Source of the DNA: Utricularia gibba | Lineage: Eukaryota; Streptophyta; Magnoliopsida; Lamiales; Lentibulariaceae | Direction: 5' to 3' | Length of the DNA: 64,000 bases | NCBI GenBank assembly: GCA_002189035.1 | Contig: NEEC01000024.1 | Span: forward strand, 248,001-312,000 | Part shown: positions 23,198 to 34,342 of the stretch, piece after piece | Position numbering within the stretch: the stretch's first letter is position 1 | Layout: each line of letters begins with the position of its first letter | Program-made: the position numbers and the translations under genes | Notes under the pieces: generated by a model | Told to the model about the DNA's origin: nothing | What the model saw: only the letters and a program-made list of their open reading frames with translations | Databases searched by the model: none

Positions 23198-23640
23198 TTG
23201 GTGGTATCGGGAATATGCGGGAGCACCAAGGTAAGAAGGATTCTTATTGATCAAGGATCCTCCTGCAACATCATGAAGAAGGAAGTAGTCGAGTTACTGG
23301 CGTCATCCAACGAGGGAAACATCAGCCACGTGTGCATGAAGTTATACGCCTTCGATCAACGGGCCGTGCAAACTATCGGGAAAATAACCCTGCCCGTAAC
23401 ATTCGAAACGGCAGGGCAGAACCGAACCGAGAGGTTGGAATTCTTGATCCTAGATTAAGAGGTCTCATACAACATCATCCTCGGGCGACTCGGCATCAAC
23501 CAATTCAGTATGATACCGTTCATTGTGCATTTGAAAATTAAATTCCCGACATCGAGGGGCATTTGCACGATGGGCATCGACCAACGAACCGCCCAGTCTT
23601 GTTATGTATCTTCCTGCCGAGACCCCTGCGCGAAAAAGCC
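23198..23640 (+). pseudogene. Tat1 aspartic protease
   Basis: The active-site block RRILIDQGSSCNIMKKEVVELL is a retropepsin-type D-Q-G-S variant, followed by ILGRLGINQF. A TAA at about 23456 interrupts ILILDDEV-like sequence. It cleaves Gag-Pol in active relatives. Confidence 0.82.
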
Positions 23641-24514
23641 GAGAGTGATGATGGTAGAAAAGGAACCCCGAGAACCCCCTAGACAAGCAATGGAACTAGT
23701 AGGGTACAAGTCAGTGCAACTAGTACCAGAAGATGCGCAGAAAGCAACCCGCATTGGTGCCAATCTGGACAACAGATTTGAGAAGAGGTTAGTTGAACTT
23801 TTGATGAAGAACGCCGATATTTTTGCCTGGACTGCTGCAGACTTTGTAGGCATTGATCGATCCGTTGCCGAGCATCACATTGATTCGTACCCGGGGGAAA
23901 AACCGGTTCGACAGAAGCAACGTCATTTCTCAAAGGAAAAGTGCCGAATTATCAAAGAAAAAACAAGGGAGCTCTTGGAAGCTGGTTATGTGAAGGAGAT
24001 CCAGTACTCCGAGTGGGTAGCCAACCCAGTCATCGTCCCGAAGCCCGGGGGAAAATGGAGGATGTGCATTGACTTCACCGACCTCAACGCCTATTGCGAA
24101 AGAGACCCTTATCCTTTGCCAAAGATTGACAAGCTAGTGGACGCCATTGTCGGATCCCGATTCCTGAGCTTCATGGATGCCTATTCGGGATACCACCAAA
24201 TTTTCGTTGTCGAGAGAGACCAACCGAAAACCACCTTCTACACCAAGAATGGGGTTTACTGCTACGTGGCCATGCCTTTCGGTTTAAAGAATGCTGGGGC
24301 GACTTATCGGAGGTTGGTAAATAAAATATTCTCTTCTGAAATCGGTACCTCGATGGAGGTATATATGGACGATATGATCGTAAAATCTATGTATGAAGAA
24401 GACCACTTAGCGTATTTGGATTCTTGTTTCTCTATGTGCCGGTCATACGGGTTAAAACTCAACCCACTGAAATGTTGCTTCGGGGTGCGAAGCGGAAAAT
24501 TCCTGGGGCATTAG
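23641..24514 (+). pseudogene. Tat1 reverse transcriptase
   Basis: RT blocks in order: VIVPKPGGKWRMCIDFTDLN, FLSFMDAYSGYHQI, AMPFGLKNAGATYRRLVN and the intact catalytic YMDDMIVKS (about 24361-24387). The frame is lost at 24512 within the KFLGH segment by a one-base shift; the other frame continues as SERGIEADPEK. The catalytic core itself is intact. Confidence 0.9.
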
Positions 24515-25180
24515 TATCGGAGAGAGGAATCGAGGCTGACCCCGAGAAGATTAAGGCAATATGCGAAATGCAACCCCCAAGGACAATCAAGGAGTACTAG
24601 AGCCTCATGGGTAAATTGGCTGCCCTCAGCAGTTTCATATCTCGGTCAGCCGATAAGTTGGCATCCTTCTTCAAGGTCTTGCGAAAGGGAAACGCTTTAG
24701 AATGGAACGAGGATTGCCGGATTGTCTTTGAAAAACTCAAGGAATATCTCTCATCACCCCCGCTTCTTGTGGCTCCGAAAGCAGGAGAGCCCTTAGGACT
24801 ATATCTGTCTATATCGCCTGTTGCAGTCAGCGCAGTCTTGACAACCATCTCGGCAGATAAACACTTGCCGGTGTATTATGTGAGCAAGGTTCTGTTACTG
24901 GCCGAAACCCGGTATATGGTGATAGAAAAATTCATCTTGGCTCTGAAGATGGCGGCCATAAAACTGAGGTCATATTTCCAAGATCAGCACATCGTGGTAT
25001 TCACCAATCAGCCTCTGAAGAATATCCTATCTCGACCAGAGATTTCCGGAAGGGTTGCCAAATGGGCGGTCGAATTGAGTACAATGGATATTGAGTTTAA
25101 ATCGAGAACAGCAATCAAGGCCCAACCTCTTGCCGATTTTGTGGTCAAAATGACCAGACCTATAGACCGTTTTGAGGAAG
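24515..25180 (+). pseudogene. Tat1 first (degenerate) RNase H
   Basis: Connection plus RNase H: LAALSSFISRSADK, LYLSISPVAVSAVL, YYVSKVLLLAETRY and FTNQPLKNILSRP. The position where gypsy RNase H has its first catalytic Asp carries Ser (LSIS), as usual for the decayed first RNase H of Tat elements. A TAG at about 24598 precedes it. Confidence 0.85.
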
Positions 25181-25620
25181 CCAATGACCGATGGGCCATG
25201 CACGTTGATGGCTCGACATACAACGGCGCTAGAGGAGCAATAGATAGCCAAACCCAGGACGGGGAACACATTTATATCACGGTGAAATTCTTATTCCCAG
25301 CCTCCAACAATGTGGCCGAATATGAAGCCTTGATTGAAGGAATGAAAATTGGCAAGGAACTAGGAGTTGCGGAGCTCGACGTCTACACCGATTCACGACT
25401 TGTGCAAGGACAGTTTTCGGGTGAATACGAAACCCATGACTCTCTCATGGCTCTGTACCATATTCAGGTAAAGGAGCTGGCAAAGACCTTCAAAGAATTC
25501 ACCCTGTCGCACGTGGCGCGTGAGGAGAACGGATCCGCAGATAGCCTCGCTCGATTTTATGCAGGGTTTCATGAGCTGAGGGAAGGAAGTGTGATGATTC
25601 GGTTGCGGGATCAAGCTTCA
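25181..25620 (+). pseudogene. Tat1 second RNase H (archaeal-like, Tat hallmark)
   Basis: Contains the full acidic set: Asp in MHVDGST, Glu in VAEYEALIEGM, Asp in VYTDSRLVQGQ and Asp in GSADSLAR. This extra RNase H between RNase H and integrase defines the Tat lineage and is thought to replace the inactive first one. The frame is continuous with RT/IN pol sequence. Confidence 0.88.
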
Positions 25621-26925
25621 GTGACCTTGCGAGCCGTGAATTATATTACCCAGCAACCAGGAAATGATATGTCTCCACAGCTGAGTCATCTCGATGATTG
25701 GACATTGCCCTACGTCCGGTATCTACGAAATGGAGAAACACCATCTGAAAAATCCAAAGCCCGACAGTTAGAGATTAGAGCAAAGAGATATACAATGGTA
25801 AATGGAATTCTCTATCGCAGATCCTTAGATGGACCCCTCTTGAGGTGTATCGGGGCAAAGCATTCTCAAGAACTTATAACCGATCTGCATGAAGGGGAAT
25901 GTGGTAGCCACGTCGGGATACGATCCTTATGCAGGAAAGCCTTGAGAACTGGGTATTATTGGCCAGCTATGGAGCGGGATATTACCGAAATGGTGAAGAA
26001 ATGCAAAGTATGCCAATACCATGCGAGTGCACCAAGAAAGCCGGTGAATAACTTGACCTCTCTTCCATTCTCATGCCCGTTCGATCGATGGGGAGTGGAT
26101 ATTATGGGGCCGTTCCCCCAAACCTCGGGCCAAAGGAAATTTGCCATCATGGGAGTCGAGTATTTCTCCAAATGGGTGGAGGCTGAAGCCGTTGCAAAAA
26201 TATCAGAGGAGACCGTTATTCGATTTTTGTGGAGAAATATCTTCATCCGGTTCAAGATCCCTCAAGAACTAGTGACCGATAATGGAACCCAATTCGTTGA
26301 AGGAAGAATGGAGGCATTCCTGGATAAATATATGGTCAAGCACAACTTCACCTCGGTGTATCACCCGTAGAGCAATGGTCTCACAGAGGTAACGAATCGA
26401 ACACTCAGGCTAGGAATGAAGACTAAGCTTGAAGATTTTGGAGGTTCATGGGCAGATCGCTTGGATGAAGTGCTGTGGTCATATTGCACCACCCCTCGGA
26501 GCACCACGAAAGAATCCCCGTTCTTATTGGTTTACGGCTCAGAAGCCGTATGCCCTATCGAACAAACCCTGAAAAGCTTCCGGGTGGAACATTATAATGA
26601 AGAAGAAAATGCTGACCTGCGAAAACTTGAGTTGGAGCTATTGGAAGAAAAACGGCAAAGTGTCTATAGCCGACTAGGGGCTCATCAGAGAAGAACGGAG
26701 AAGAGATATAACAAGTCGGTATCCCCAAGGGAATTCTCTGATGGAGATTTGGTGCTTCGAAGCATTCACCCACATAGACATGTTGGAAAATTAGATCGCA
26801 AGTGGGAAGGCCCTTATCGAATTTCAAGGGTAATCGGAAAAGGAGCATATCGTCTGGAACAATTAGACGGTGTGGAATTCCCAAGGTCGTGGAATGCATC
26901 ACACCTAAGGAAATTCTACACCTAA
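25621..26925 (+). pseudogene. Tat1 integrase
   Basis: HHCC zinc domain (SHVGIRSLCRKALRTGYYW with CKVCQ), core with Asp in RWGVDIMGPF and Asp in VTDNGTQF. A stop replaces the Gln in the YHPQSNG-type block (about 26368). The C-terminal domain resumes from 26416: SPFLLVYGSEAVCPIEQ, DLVLRSIHPHRHVGKLDRKW and WNASHLRKFYT. It inserts DNA in active relatives; here it is split by the stop. Confidence 0.9.
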
Positions 26926-27565
26926 CTAGCTCAATGTCTCTCCGTCACAGGATTGCGCAGAATTCGGTATTCTCTTCTTCAAAACACCAAGGCGCCTATA
27001 AATTTCTCCAAAGTGGAGATGGGTAAACGAAACCATTAGCCCTAGCCGAGTCGTGTAAGCCCAGGTACACCCTCAAAGATCTAAATCACAAGCTCTGGCC
27101 AAGTAACGTAAGCCCATGCGAATCTCCAAAATCGGCATCCCTTGCGGGATATAGCAAATCAACTCGGGGTCTCCCCCGATATATATATGTGATCCCCCAA
27201 ACCCTGGCATCAGTAACAAGAAGAAGCCTTGGTACAATTTAGGCACCGGTTTATGTAAACCGCACGCTTAAGCCCCGAAAAGCCCTTAAGTATTGACCTT
27301 ATTGTTGAAATCTCAAGGCGGCAAGAGCACCTGAAGTGAATCCACCCATGTTCAAAACAATGGGGTGTGGCCAGAAGAGGGCCCTTTCAGATTGGGGAAG
27401 TCGCTCAACCCATGAGGAGTTCTGACCTACTTCCCTAGCAGCGGTTCAGCTCGCATGAGGAAATACTAAGGCAAACTAAAATCAAAAAAGCCCAACCAAA
27501 GGGTTGGCGAAGAGACACCCACCCCCGGGTCACAAAAGCATAGGCGAATCTTCCAAGTCTAAGCA
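26926..27565 (+). other. Tat1 post-integrase untranslated region
   Basis: GC-richer non-coding DNA rich in agccctggccaag, cggggcttccccc and aagccccgaaaagcccttaag motifs. Tat2 repeats the same motifs at 47525-48060, where one unit is tandemly duplicated. Confidence 0.7.
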
Positions 27566-27570
27566 CATAA

Positions 27571-29022
27571 TGTTAGTGTATGTGTTCTAAAGACAATCAA
27601 CTCATTGGCAAATCTCATCTTTTGATATTTACTTTGAATTGTGATCAAATTTATATCATTGATAAAATCCTCTACTTGATCTATGTGCTATAGAAATTAT
27701 GATGAGATCATAATGTGAGATTCTTCAAGCACTCATGATCAAGTTAAATCTCCCTGGCTAGAGTATTTGTGAAATGAGGATATCACAAATACGGATAAGC
27801 TGGCACACATTGAATTCCCTAAACAGTTTAGGCAATAGTTCTCACAATTGACGTAATGAGATTACTAGAACCTATGTGTGGGTGTCGATTTGAGAATCGA
27901 TTCACTGGGTGACTCATCTTCGAGATGCTACTATGGAAAGCTAACCAAGTGTCAATAGCAAGATCTCGAATATGACAGCCGTGCAAGTAAGCTTAGACTT
28001 GAGGTCAACAAAGTTATCTTGATCTTAAGCTCACATTTTCGCTCATTACTAATGGGAGCCTAACCATGGCTTGCCTAGTATGGATGAGTAGGGATGTGAA
28101 TCCTTAAGGTTGGAGATAGTTGATTGATCAATAATGGATTCATCACTCATGTTAGCAATGAGATCATATCTCAAGTAATTGCATCAAAACCTAACAGTAA
28201 GTCCTGGGCCCAGGGTAATGACACTCGAATTGTTTAAGTAGGTCATTAAGTGTTAGTGCTTGAATGTAATTATAAGTTCGAAACATCAGAAAGACACACA
28301 TCCATGTTCTTGTACCGAATGAGATATAAGTACGATGAAAGCTGTTCATTGCATGGTGGCTGGTCATGGAAAGGCTCAATCAATTCACCTAATTATTCTT
28401 TAATCTTGGGGATCATGATATTTTGCTAGACATCACTCATGATCGATAATGATGGATTTGATTAATTAAGAGTTAATTAATAAATCCATTATTACGGCCT
28501 TGATTGAGGAAGCCTATAGGGTCACACACAATAGTGGAGTCACTCATCGATATAAAATAGAATGACACAATTACATGAGATGCAATTGGTGAGGTGGATA
28601 AATTAAATAGAGAGTTATTTTGAAATTAATATTGATTAAACTCAAAATAAAAGATCTCATATAGATATGATTTGATATGTCACAAAATATCTATCAAAAA
28701 AAAGATTTAGATCTTGAGATCTGCTCCAAGGTCTTCGTGCTCTGAGACTAATCCACAGGGAGGCGTTTTTCTCTTCTAGAACCTGAGATATTCGAACAAC
28801 ATTCAAAAGCCTTGAGAAGGTTATCGACGGAATGCTCCACGTGTGGATACCATAGAGTCCGTCTGCTATTGGCAGTTGGTGAACAACGGAGTCCTCAGAA
28901 ATGTATTTTCAGTATCCCTTTGTCTGATGTATACCGTATTCCAAGATCTGCGTTGGGGGTTTCTCAAATTTTTTTAAATTCCGCTCCTTTTGAGACATAC
29001 GATGTCTACGAGAAACCCAACA
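27571..29022 (+). mobile_element. Copia-family solo LTR 1 inside Tat1
   Basis: TGTTAGTG...CCCAACA, 1452 bp, flanked on both sides by cataa (27566-27570 and 29023-29027), a perfect 5-bp target duplication. It matches the LTR of the copia element at 34343-34967. A solo LTR arises when the two LTRs of an element recombine. Confidence 0.95.
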
Positions 29023-29636
29023 CATAATAGACACAACAAACCAACTCGGGGCTTCCCCCGAATGTGACATCACCAAAGGCAAAGGTGATGCGCAAAAAAT
29101 GGAGTAAATTAGAAGGAAATCCCCAACCGGGAGACCAAAAATATCCAAAAAGCCCCACAGCAGGGGGAAAAACATCAAGTCAAAAAATTACTAAAGTGCA
29201 GGAGGAGATGGGGGATTAACGGGAGGATTGGCAGAGGAACCGGTATGTCGTTCCATCCTCGCTCTCAGCTTGGCGTCATTCTCTCGCCCTATCCTCGCCC
29301 GAATCAGTGCCATCAGCCGCTCCCGATCAGCTTCAAACTCGAATTCTGGGGCCTGGAACGTATCCGCGATAACGTCTAGAATGTTCTCATCCTTCGTCAG
29401 GGGATTTATCCTATCGAAGCGCGGATCCATGATTGAAAGCCCGAACTCCCGGCTGAACTGTCGCCTCTGGCGGTATAGAAGAAGGCCGATTAAGTCTGCG
29501 ACATAAATATCCGATAGTTCGGAAAAGCAGCCCGAGTTCACGAAATCTTCCAAAAGCCTTCCACGAGATGCCTCCATGTTGAGCAGCTCCGCCTCCAGGG
29601 CCGAAACGCGATCCTTGGATTGTTTCAACTCTTCTT

Positions 29637-29757
29637 ACGTGTATATGCGCAGCATAATGATGGTTTATATGTGAAAGTCGTGGGGCATGATGGCTTTTGC
29701 ACGATTTTTGATTATGATGATCATATTGGTGAGTTATTGATGCATATGATGTTTGAT
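29637..29757 (+). repeat. Copia leader fragment inside the Tat1 antisense gene
   Basis: Nearly identical to 35278-35398, the leader of the copia element (cgtgtatatgcgcagca, gtgaaagtcgtggggcatga, gatgcatatgatgtt), about nine in ten bases by eye. Sequence from 29758 to about 29940 has no match I can place. Confidence 0.8.
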
Positions 29758-31021
29758 AATTTATTTGTGACCAAGGCATCTAGGGTCAATTAGGATTTTC
29801 GAGCTTTATGTATGAAAATCCAAGGAAATGATGCGTTATGAACGAAAGGGTAAGGGTTGCCAGGATTCCTATCTAATAGGATATCGATATCCATAGTGCA
29901 AGTGTTGCTTATGGAAAAATCCCTTATGAAATAATTAAGCTTATTCCTTCCACTGAAATAAGGAGAACGAGAGTCATTTTTAGTGCAGGATCCTCCGTTA
30001 TCTGAATTGGAGGGGTGGAAATTCCCCCTATGTCACTCGGAGGGACCGAGGTTGAAGCTCCGGCTAAAATCCGCCCAATGCTGGGAGCCATGTCATTATC
30101 GGATATCGGTGAAGGCGGGAGCCTTTCTTTTCCTTTTCCTGATGGAGGAGGAGTTGATTCTCGAGTTCCGGAAACCTCAACCACTTGACCCTCCAGGAGG
30201 TGACCGGCAGCATCTGAGTGAGCTGAGGGTGAATCGGCCTGGGGGGGGGGGGAAGTTAAAAGGTTAGAGTCAAATACTCTTAGCAACGGGCCACCAGAAA
30301 TCAGACAAACCTGCGCAGAAGGAGCTGCATCCGACTCCTGCATTCGGCGCATCTCAGCCGAGAAACGTGCCATCACTGAATCCTCCAGGGTGTTCCTTCG
30401 TGCCATCTCTTCCGCTGCATACAAAAATCGGAAAGGCGGTAAAGCATGACATGAATATTGCAGCACCGAAAAGGAAACCCTAGCTACCTCCACGCGACTT
30501 AGAAGGCTTTTGGGTGCGAACATTAACCCTTTTTCTTTTCTTATGAGTTGAGGGCCGAACGGAAGATTCGGGAACCGAATCAGACGGAGTAGGGGCTATT
30601 GGATTGGAAGCAGGAGGCGCTACCGACTCAGGAGGGAAATGGGGTGGAGATTGTAGGAGGTGACTGTATTCTAGTGCAGAACCCAGAGGAATAATGAAGT
30701 CAGGCCACTGCTCATCCCGATTACGACCAAGGATTCCACAGCCCAGTAAGGAATCACGCGAGAGCATTGAGGCCCGAGACTCGAACCTAACAGAACAGTC
30801 ACCCAGTCTACGATATACCTCCCTACGATACCCATCAGAGGGGCGAAAACGACCAAAGAGTTTTACTTTGAACGGGGATGGAGGTTTAACCGGAAAGTTC
30901 CATCTAGCCCCCAACGGAGGAGCGACCCAGATAAAAGAAGACCACCAGTCATGGAGGATATCGGGAGCTTTCAAAATGAAATCGGGGTGGTCTTCAAACC
31001 GGCGAAATTGGAAGTGAGAGA

Positions 31022-32233
31022 TGTTAGTGCATGTGTTCTAGAGACAATCAACTCATTGGCAAATCTTATCTTTTGATATTTACTTTGAATTGTGATCAAA
31101 TTTATATCATTGATAAAATCCTCTACTTGATCCATGTGAGATCATAATGTGAGATTCTTCAAGCACTCATGATCAAGTTAAATCTCCCTGGCTAGAGTAT
31201 TTGTGAAATGAGGATATCACAAATACGGATAAGCCGGCACACATTGAATTCCCTAAATAGTTTAGGCAATGGTTCTCACAATTGATGTAATGAGATTACT
31301 AGAACCTATGTGTGGGTGTCGATTAGAGAATTGATTCACTGGATGACTCATCTTCGAGATGCTACTATGGGAAGCTAACCAAGTGTCAGTAGCAAGATCT
31401 CGAATATGACAGCCGTGCAAGTAAGCGTAGACTTGAGGTCAACAAAAATATCTTGATCTTAAGCTGAAATTTTCACTCATTACTAATGGGAGCCTAACCA
31501 TGGCTTGCCTAGTATGGATGAATAGGGATGTGACTCCTTAAACATGATGAAAGTTGTTCATTGCATGGTGGCTAGTGATGGAAAGGCTCAATCAGTTTAC
31601 CTGATTATTCTTTAATCTTGGGGATCATGATATGTTGCTAGACATCACTCATGATCGATAATGATAGATTTGATTAATTAAGAGTTAATTAATAAATCCA
31701 TTAATACGGTCTTGAGTGAGGAAGCCTATAGGGTCACACACAATAGTGGAGTCACTCATCGATATAAAATAGAATGACACAATTACATGAGATGTAATTG
31801 GTAAAGTGGATAAATTAAATAGAGAATTAATTTGAGATTAATATTGATTAAACTCAAAATATAAGATCTCATATAGATATGATTTGATATGTCACAAAAT
31901 ATCTATAAAAAAGATTTAGATCTTGAGATCTCCTTGAAGGTCTTCGTGCTCTCTGAGACTGATCCACAAGGAGGCGTTTTTGTCTACTAGCACCTGAGAA
32001 ATTCGACCAGCATTCAAGAGCCTTGAGAAGGTTATTGACGAAGTGCTCCACGTGTGGATACCATAGAGGCCGTCTGCTATTGGCGGTTGTTGAACAACGC
32101 AGTCATCTGAAAGGTACTTTGAACATCCATATGTCTGATGTATACCGTATTCCAAGATCTGCGTTGGGGTTTTCTCAAAATTTTTAAAATTCCGCTGCTT
32201 TTGAGACATATGATGTCTACGAGAAACCCAACT
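31022..32233 (+). mobile_element. Copia-family solo LTR 2 inside the Tat1 antisense gene
   Basis: Begins TGTTAGTG and ends CCCAACT (terminal A mutated). Flanked by agaga (31017-31021) and ggaga (32234-32238), one mismatch. Two internal deletions relative to solo LTR 1 (near 31133 and 31545). Removing it rejoins the antisense exon, whose uninterrupted form is seen in Tat2 near 49130. Confidence 0.92.
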
Positions 32234-32893
32234 GGAGAAACCATGCATCGGAGGCTTCGCCTTACGAACATCAATTTTGAAGAGTTGAAAAATTTCGACC
32301 AACGTCATGTTCGGATCCATGCCGCCGAATAGAAGAGGAATGTGGTGAAGCAGAAGATCGAATTAGGAGCAAGGCAATAAAGCGGAACTGAAAACATGTT
32401 GAGGAAGTGAACGAGTAAGGGATGGAGAGGAAGTTGGAGATCACTTTCTAGGTAAGCGAAAGGGATTGGAAGGCTGAAGCGGGGAAGAGGCCTTTCCCCG
32501 GAACTCCAAGGGATTTGGCTATCCCTTGCCTGAGAAATAACATATTCCTCAGGAATCGAGTATCGGGACCGAATAGCAGGAATATTTAATTCACTAGATT
32601 TCCTACCCATATCTCCTTTAGGAATCGAAAAAAGGAAGGAATCTCAAAGGGCGTAGAGGAATAGAGCAAAAACCCTAAGAAAGAGTGGGAACGGAATGAA
32701 GGGAGATTCGAAGACCTAGTGGAGGATGAAGCAGACTCAGAAATGCAAAAAATTCGTGGAGGGGGCATGGATACCTGAAAAATCTGTAATCTCCGGCGGA
32801 TAACATGGCAGCGAGCACGGTGGAGTTCAGAGAACACTGGAACCTCACAGGCGAAAAAATGAAGTAAAGGAGAGAAATGACAGGGGGCGCGTA

Positions 32894-32901
32894 TATTTAT
32901 A
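32894..32901 (-). promoter_or_regulatory. TATA box of the Tat1 antisense gene
   Basis: TATAAATA on the minus strand, 284 bp before ATG 32610. A leader splice donor (TTTTCAG/GTATCC, intron from 32774) follows, as in Tat2 (CTTTTCAG/GTATCAG near 49649) and Tat3. Confidence 0.6.
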
Positions 32902-33105
32902 ATAAAGACATTCGGGAGACGAAGCGACATGACGTTTGAGGTGCCCAAAAACGAGCGGGAAAAAACGTGGCGTGGCAGAGATATCGGTACAGAGCGGTTT
33001 GTGGCTCATGCGTGGAAGACGGTACCTCCGAAGTCGGTATTGTAGTGATTCTGATTCCCCGACTTACCCCGGAAGGGCCAATATTGGTAAATCAGAGGGG
33101 CTGAA

Positions 33106-33323
33106 TGATAGGGGATTATTCGGTCAAGGGTAACCGGTTCCTAAAAGGCTGCTTAAAGAGAATCTGAGGGGATAATGCCAATCGACAGATTGATATCTGT
33201 CAGAAATCTAACAGATATGGACATATGAAACAGTCTGAAAAGCGGCTGAATTATGGCATAACAGGCGGCCGATATCTGAAAAGCGAGATCGTATAGCAGG
33301 AACATAAAGCAACCGATATTTAG
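33106..33323 (+). repeat. Tat1 3' LTR, truncated
   Basis: TGATAGGGGATT onward matches the first about 215 bp of the 5' LTR and then stops at aaccgatattt, where Athila pol sequence begins. The purine-rich cagaggggctgaa precedes it. Confidence 0.9.
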
Positions 33324-34342
33324 TATGACTAAGTGTTTTTCCTCTCCAGCCCCCAGACATCGAAAATTTCCACTTCTAGAATATACGTCATGGGTCCTTC
33401 ATCTCTCTTGGAATAGAATCCACATGTTGACATGGTTCGCATGCTTGGACAAATGCTCTCACGTCATGGTTCATGGTGGGCCAATAAATTCCAGATTGAA
33501 GAATTTTGAAGAGTGTTTTTGATGCTACTGCATATCCTTCATATGGTGATGAATGACAGTGCCAAATAACATCCCTTACCTCCTCTGATGGTAAGCATCT
33601 TCTGATAATTCCATCAGCACATTGTTTAAAAACATAGGTTCTTTCTAGAAATAATGCTACGCTTGCACAAGGAAGCGCTTCTACTGATTGAAGTTCAGAT
33701 TTTGAGGCAAGACTCCTCCAACAAGCTAATTGGAAAAATCAGCATACCATGACGGATTTCCATCTTGAATAGCAAGGATACGTTTTGTGGGGAAAGAATC
33801 ATCCATGGGTAACTCCCCAGCACTTGTTTTAAGCAGTAGGCATGAAAATGATTAGCTACTCCATTTTCCTTACCCTTCTTGTCACGAATTTCCAGAGCAA
33901 ATTATTGAAGAAGTAGTGTCCATCTTATCATCCTGGGCTTTGATTTCTGCTTGCTCAAGAGATATTTCAAGGCAGGGTGATCCGTATGAACAATCACTTT
34001 TGCACCTAGTAAGTAGGACCTGAATTTTTCATTGGCAAAAACAATTGCCAATAACTCCTTTTCTATGGTTGTGTAGATCCTTTGAGCTACATTTTGAGTT
34101 TTGCTGACATAATAAATCACATGAATTACCTTGTCTCTTTTCTATCCAAGAATAGTCCCCTACAGCACAATCACTTGTATCGCACATCAGCTCAAATGGC
34201 AAGGTCCAATCTGGTGGTTGAAGAATGGGTGCAGCAATAACAAGAGCTTGCTTCAGCGTGTTGAATGCATGCACACATTCTGCATCAAAGCAAAATTCCA
34301 CGTCTTGTGCAAGTAGCGCTGTTAGTCATCGAGAAATGTGAG
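33324..34342 (-). pseudogene. Athila-type pol fragment (RNase H to integrase)
   Basis: The minus strand from 34301 reads MEFCFDAECVHAFNTLKQAL, then the RNase H start MCDTSDCAVGDYSW with a frameshift, then [22 protein letters not shown] and [17 protein letters not shown]. Further left the reverse complement holds an integrase zinc-finger stretch like MVHGG and ILEVEIFDVWG-type sequence (about 33340-33500). It is bounded by the broken Tat1 LTR and by a truncated copia LTR, so both joints are deletions. It could belong to the element whose LTR-like end is at 20421. Confidence 0.8.

Larger units (their letters stand above)
29191..32620 (-). pseudogene. Tat1 antisense gene (Transposase_28-like extra ORF)
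   Basis: A multi-exon gene opposite to the retroviral genes. Start at 32610 (MGRKSSELN). The first coding exon has ERPLPRFSLPIPFAYLESDL and APNSIFCFTTFLFYSA, then a one-base frameshift near 32323. It is interrupted by a copia solo LTR (31022-32233) and continues as DWWSSFIWVAPP to 30488. Exon 30414-30311 (104 bp) encodes EEMARRNTLEDSVMARF. The next exon starts at 30238 with a Ser/Pro-rich linker. The C-terminal part 29628-29191 has a coiled-coil start (RVSALEAELLNME) and YRQRRQFSREFGL. Donors GAG/GTAG and CAG/GTTT and acceptors GCAG and CCAG all keep phase. A copia leader piece lies at about 29637-29757. Function unknown; nuclear or packaging roles are guesses. Similar genes are known in Tat-lineage elements. 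Confidence 0.82.
21110..33323 (+). mobile_element. Tat-type Ty3/gypsy retrotransposon (Tat1)
   Basis: Order: 5' LTR, primer site, gag, protease, RT, RNase H, second RNase H, integrase, long untranslated part, antisense gene, 3' LTR (truncated). A second RNase H before integrase places it in the Tat lineage. The two LTRs differ at roughly 20 of about 215 aligned positions by eye, so the insertion is not recent. Two copia solo LTRs (27571-29022 and 31022-32233) sit inside. Without them the element is about 9.5 kb. Stops near 23456, 24512 and 26368 and a gag frameshift make it non-autonomous. Confidence 0.92.
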
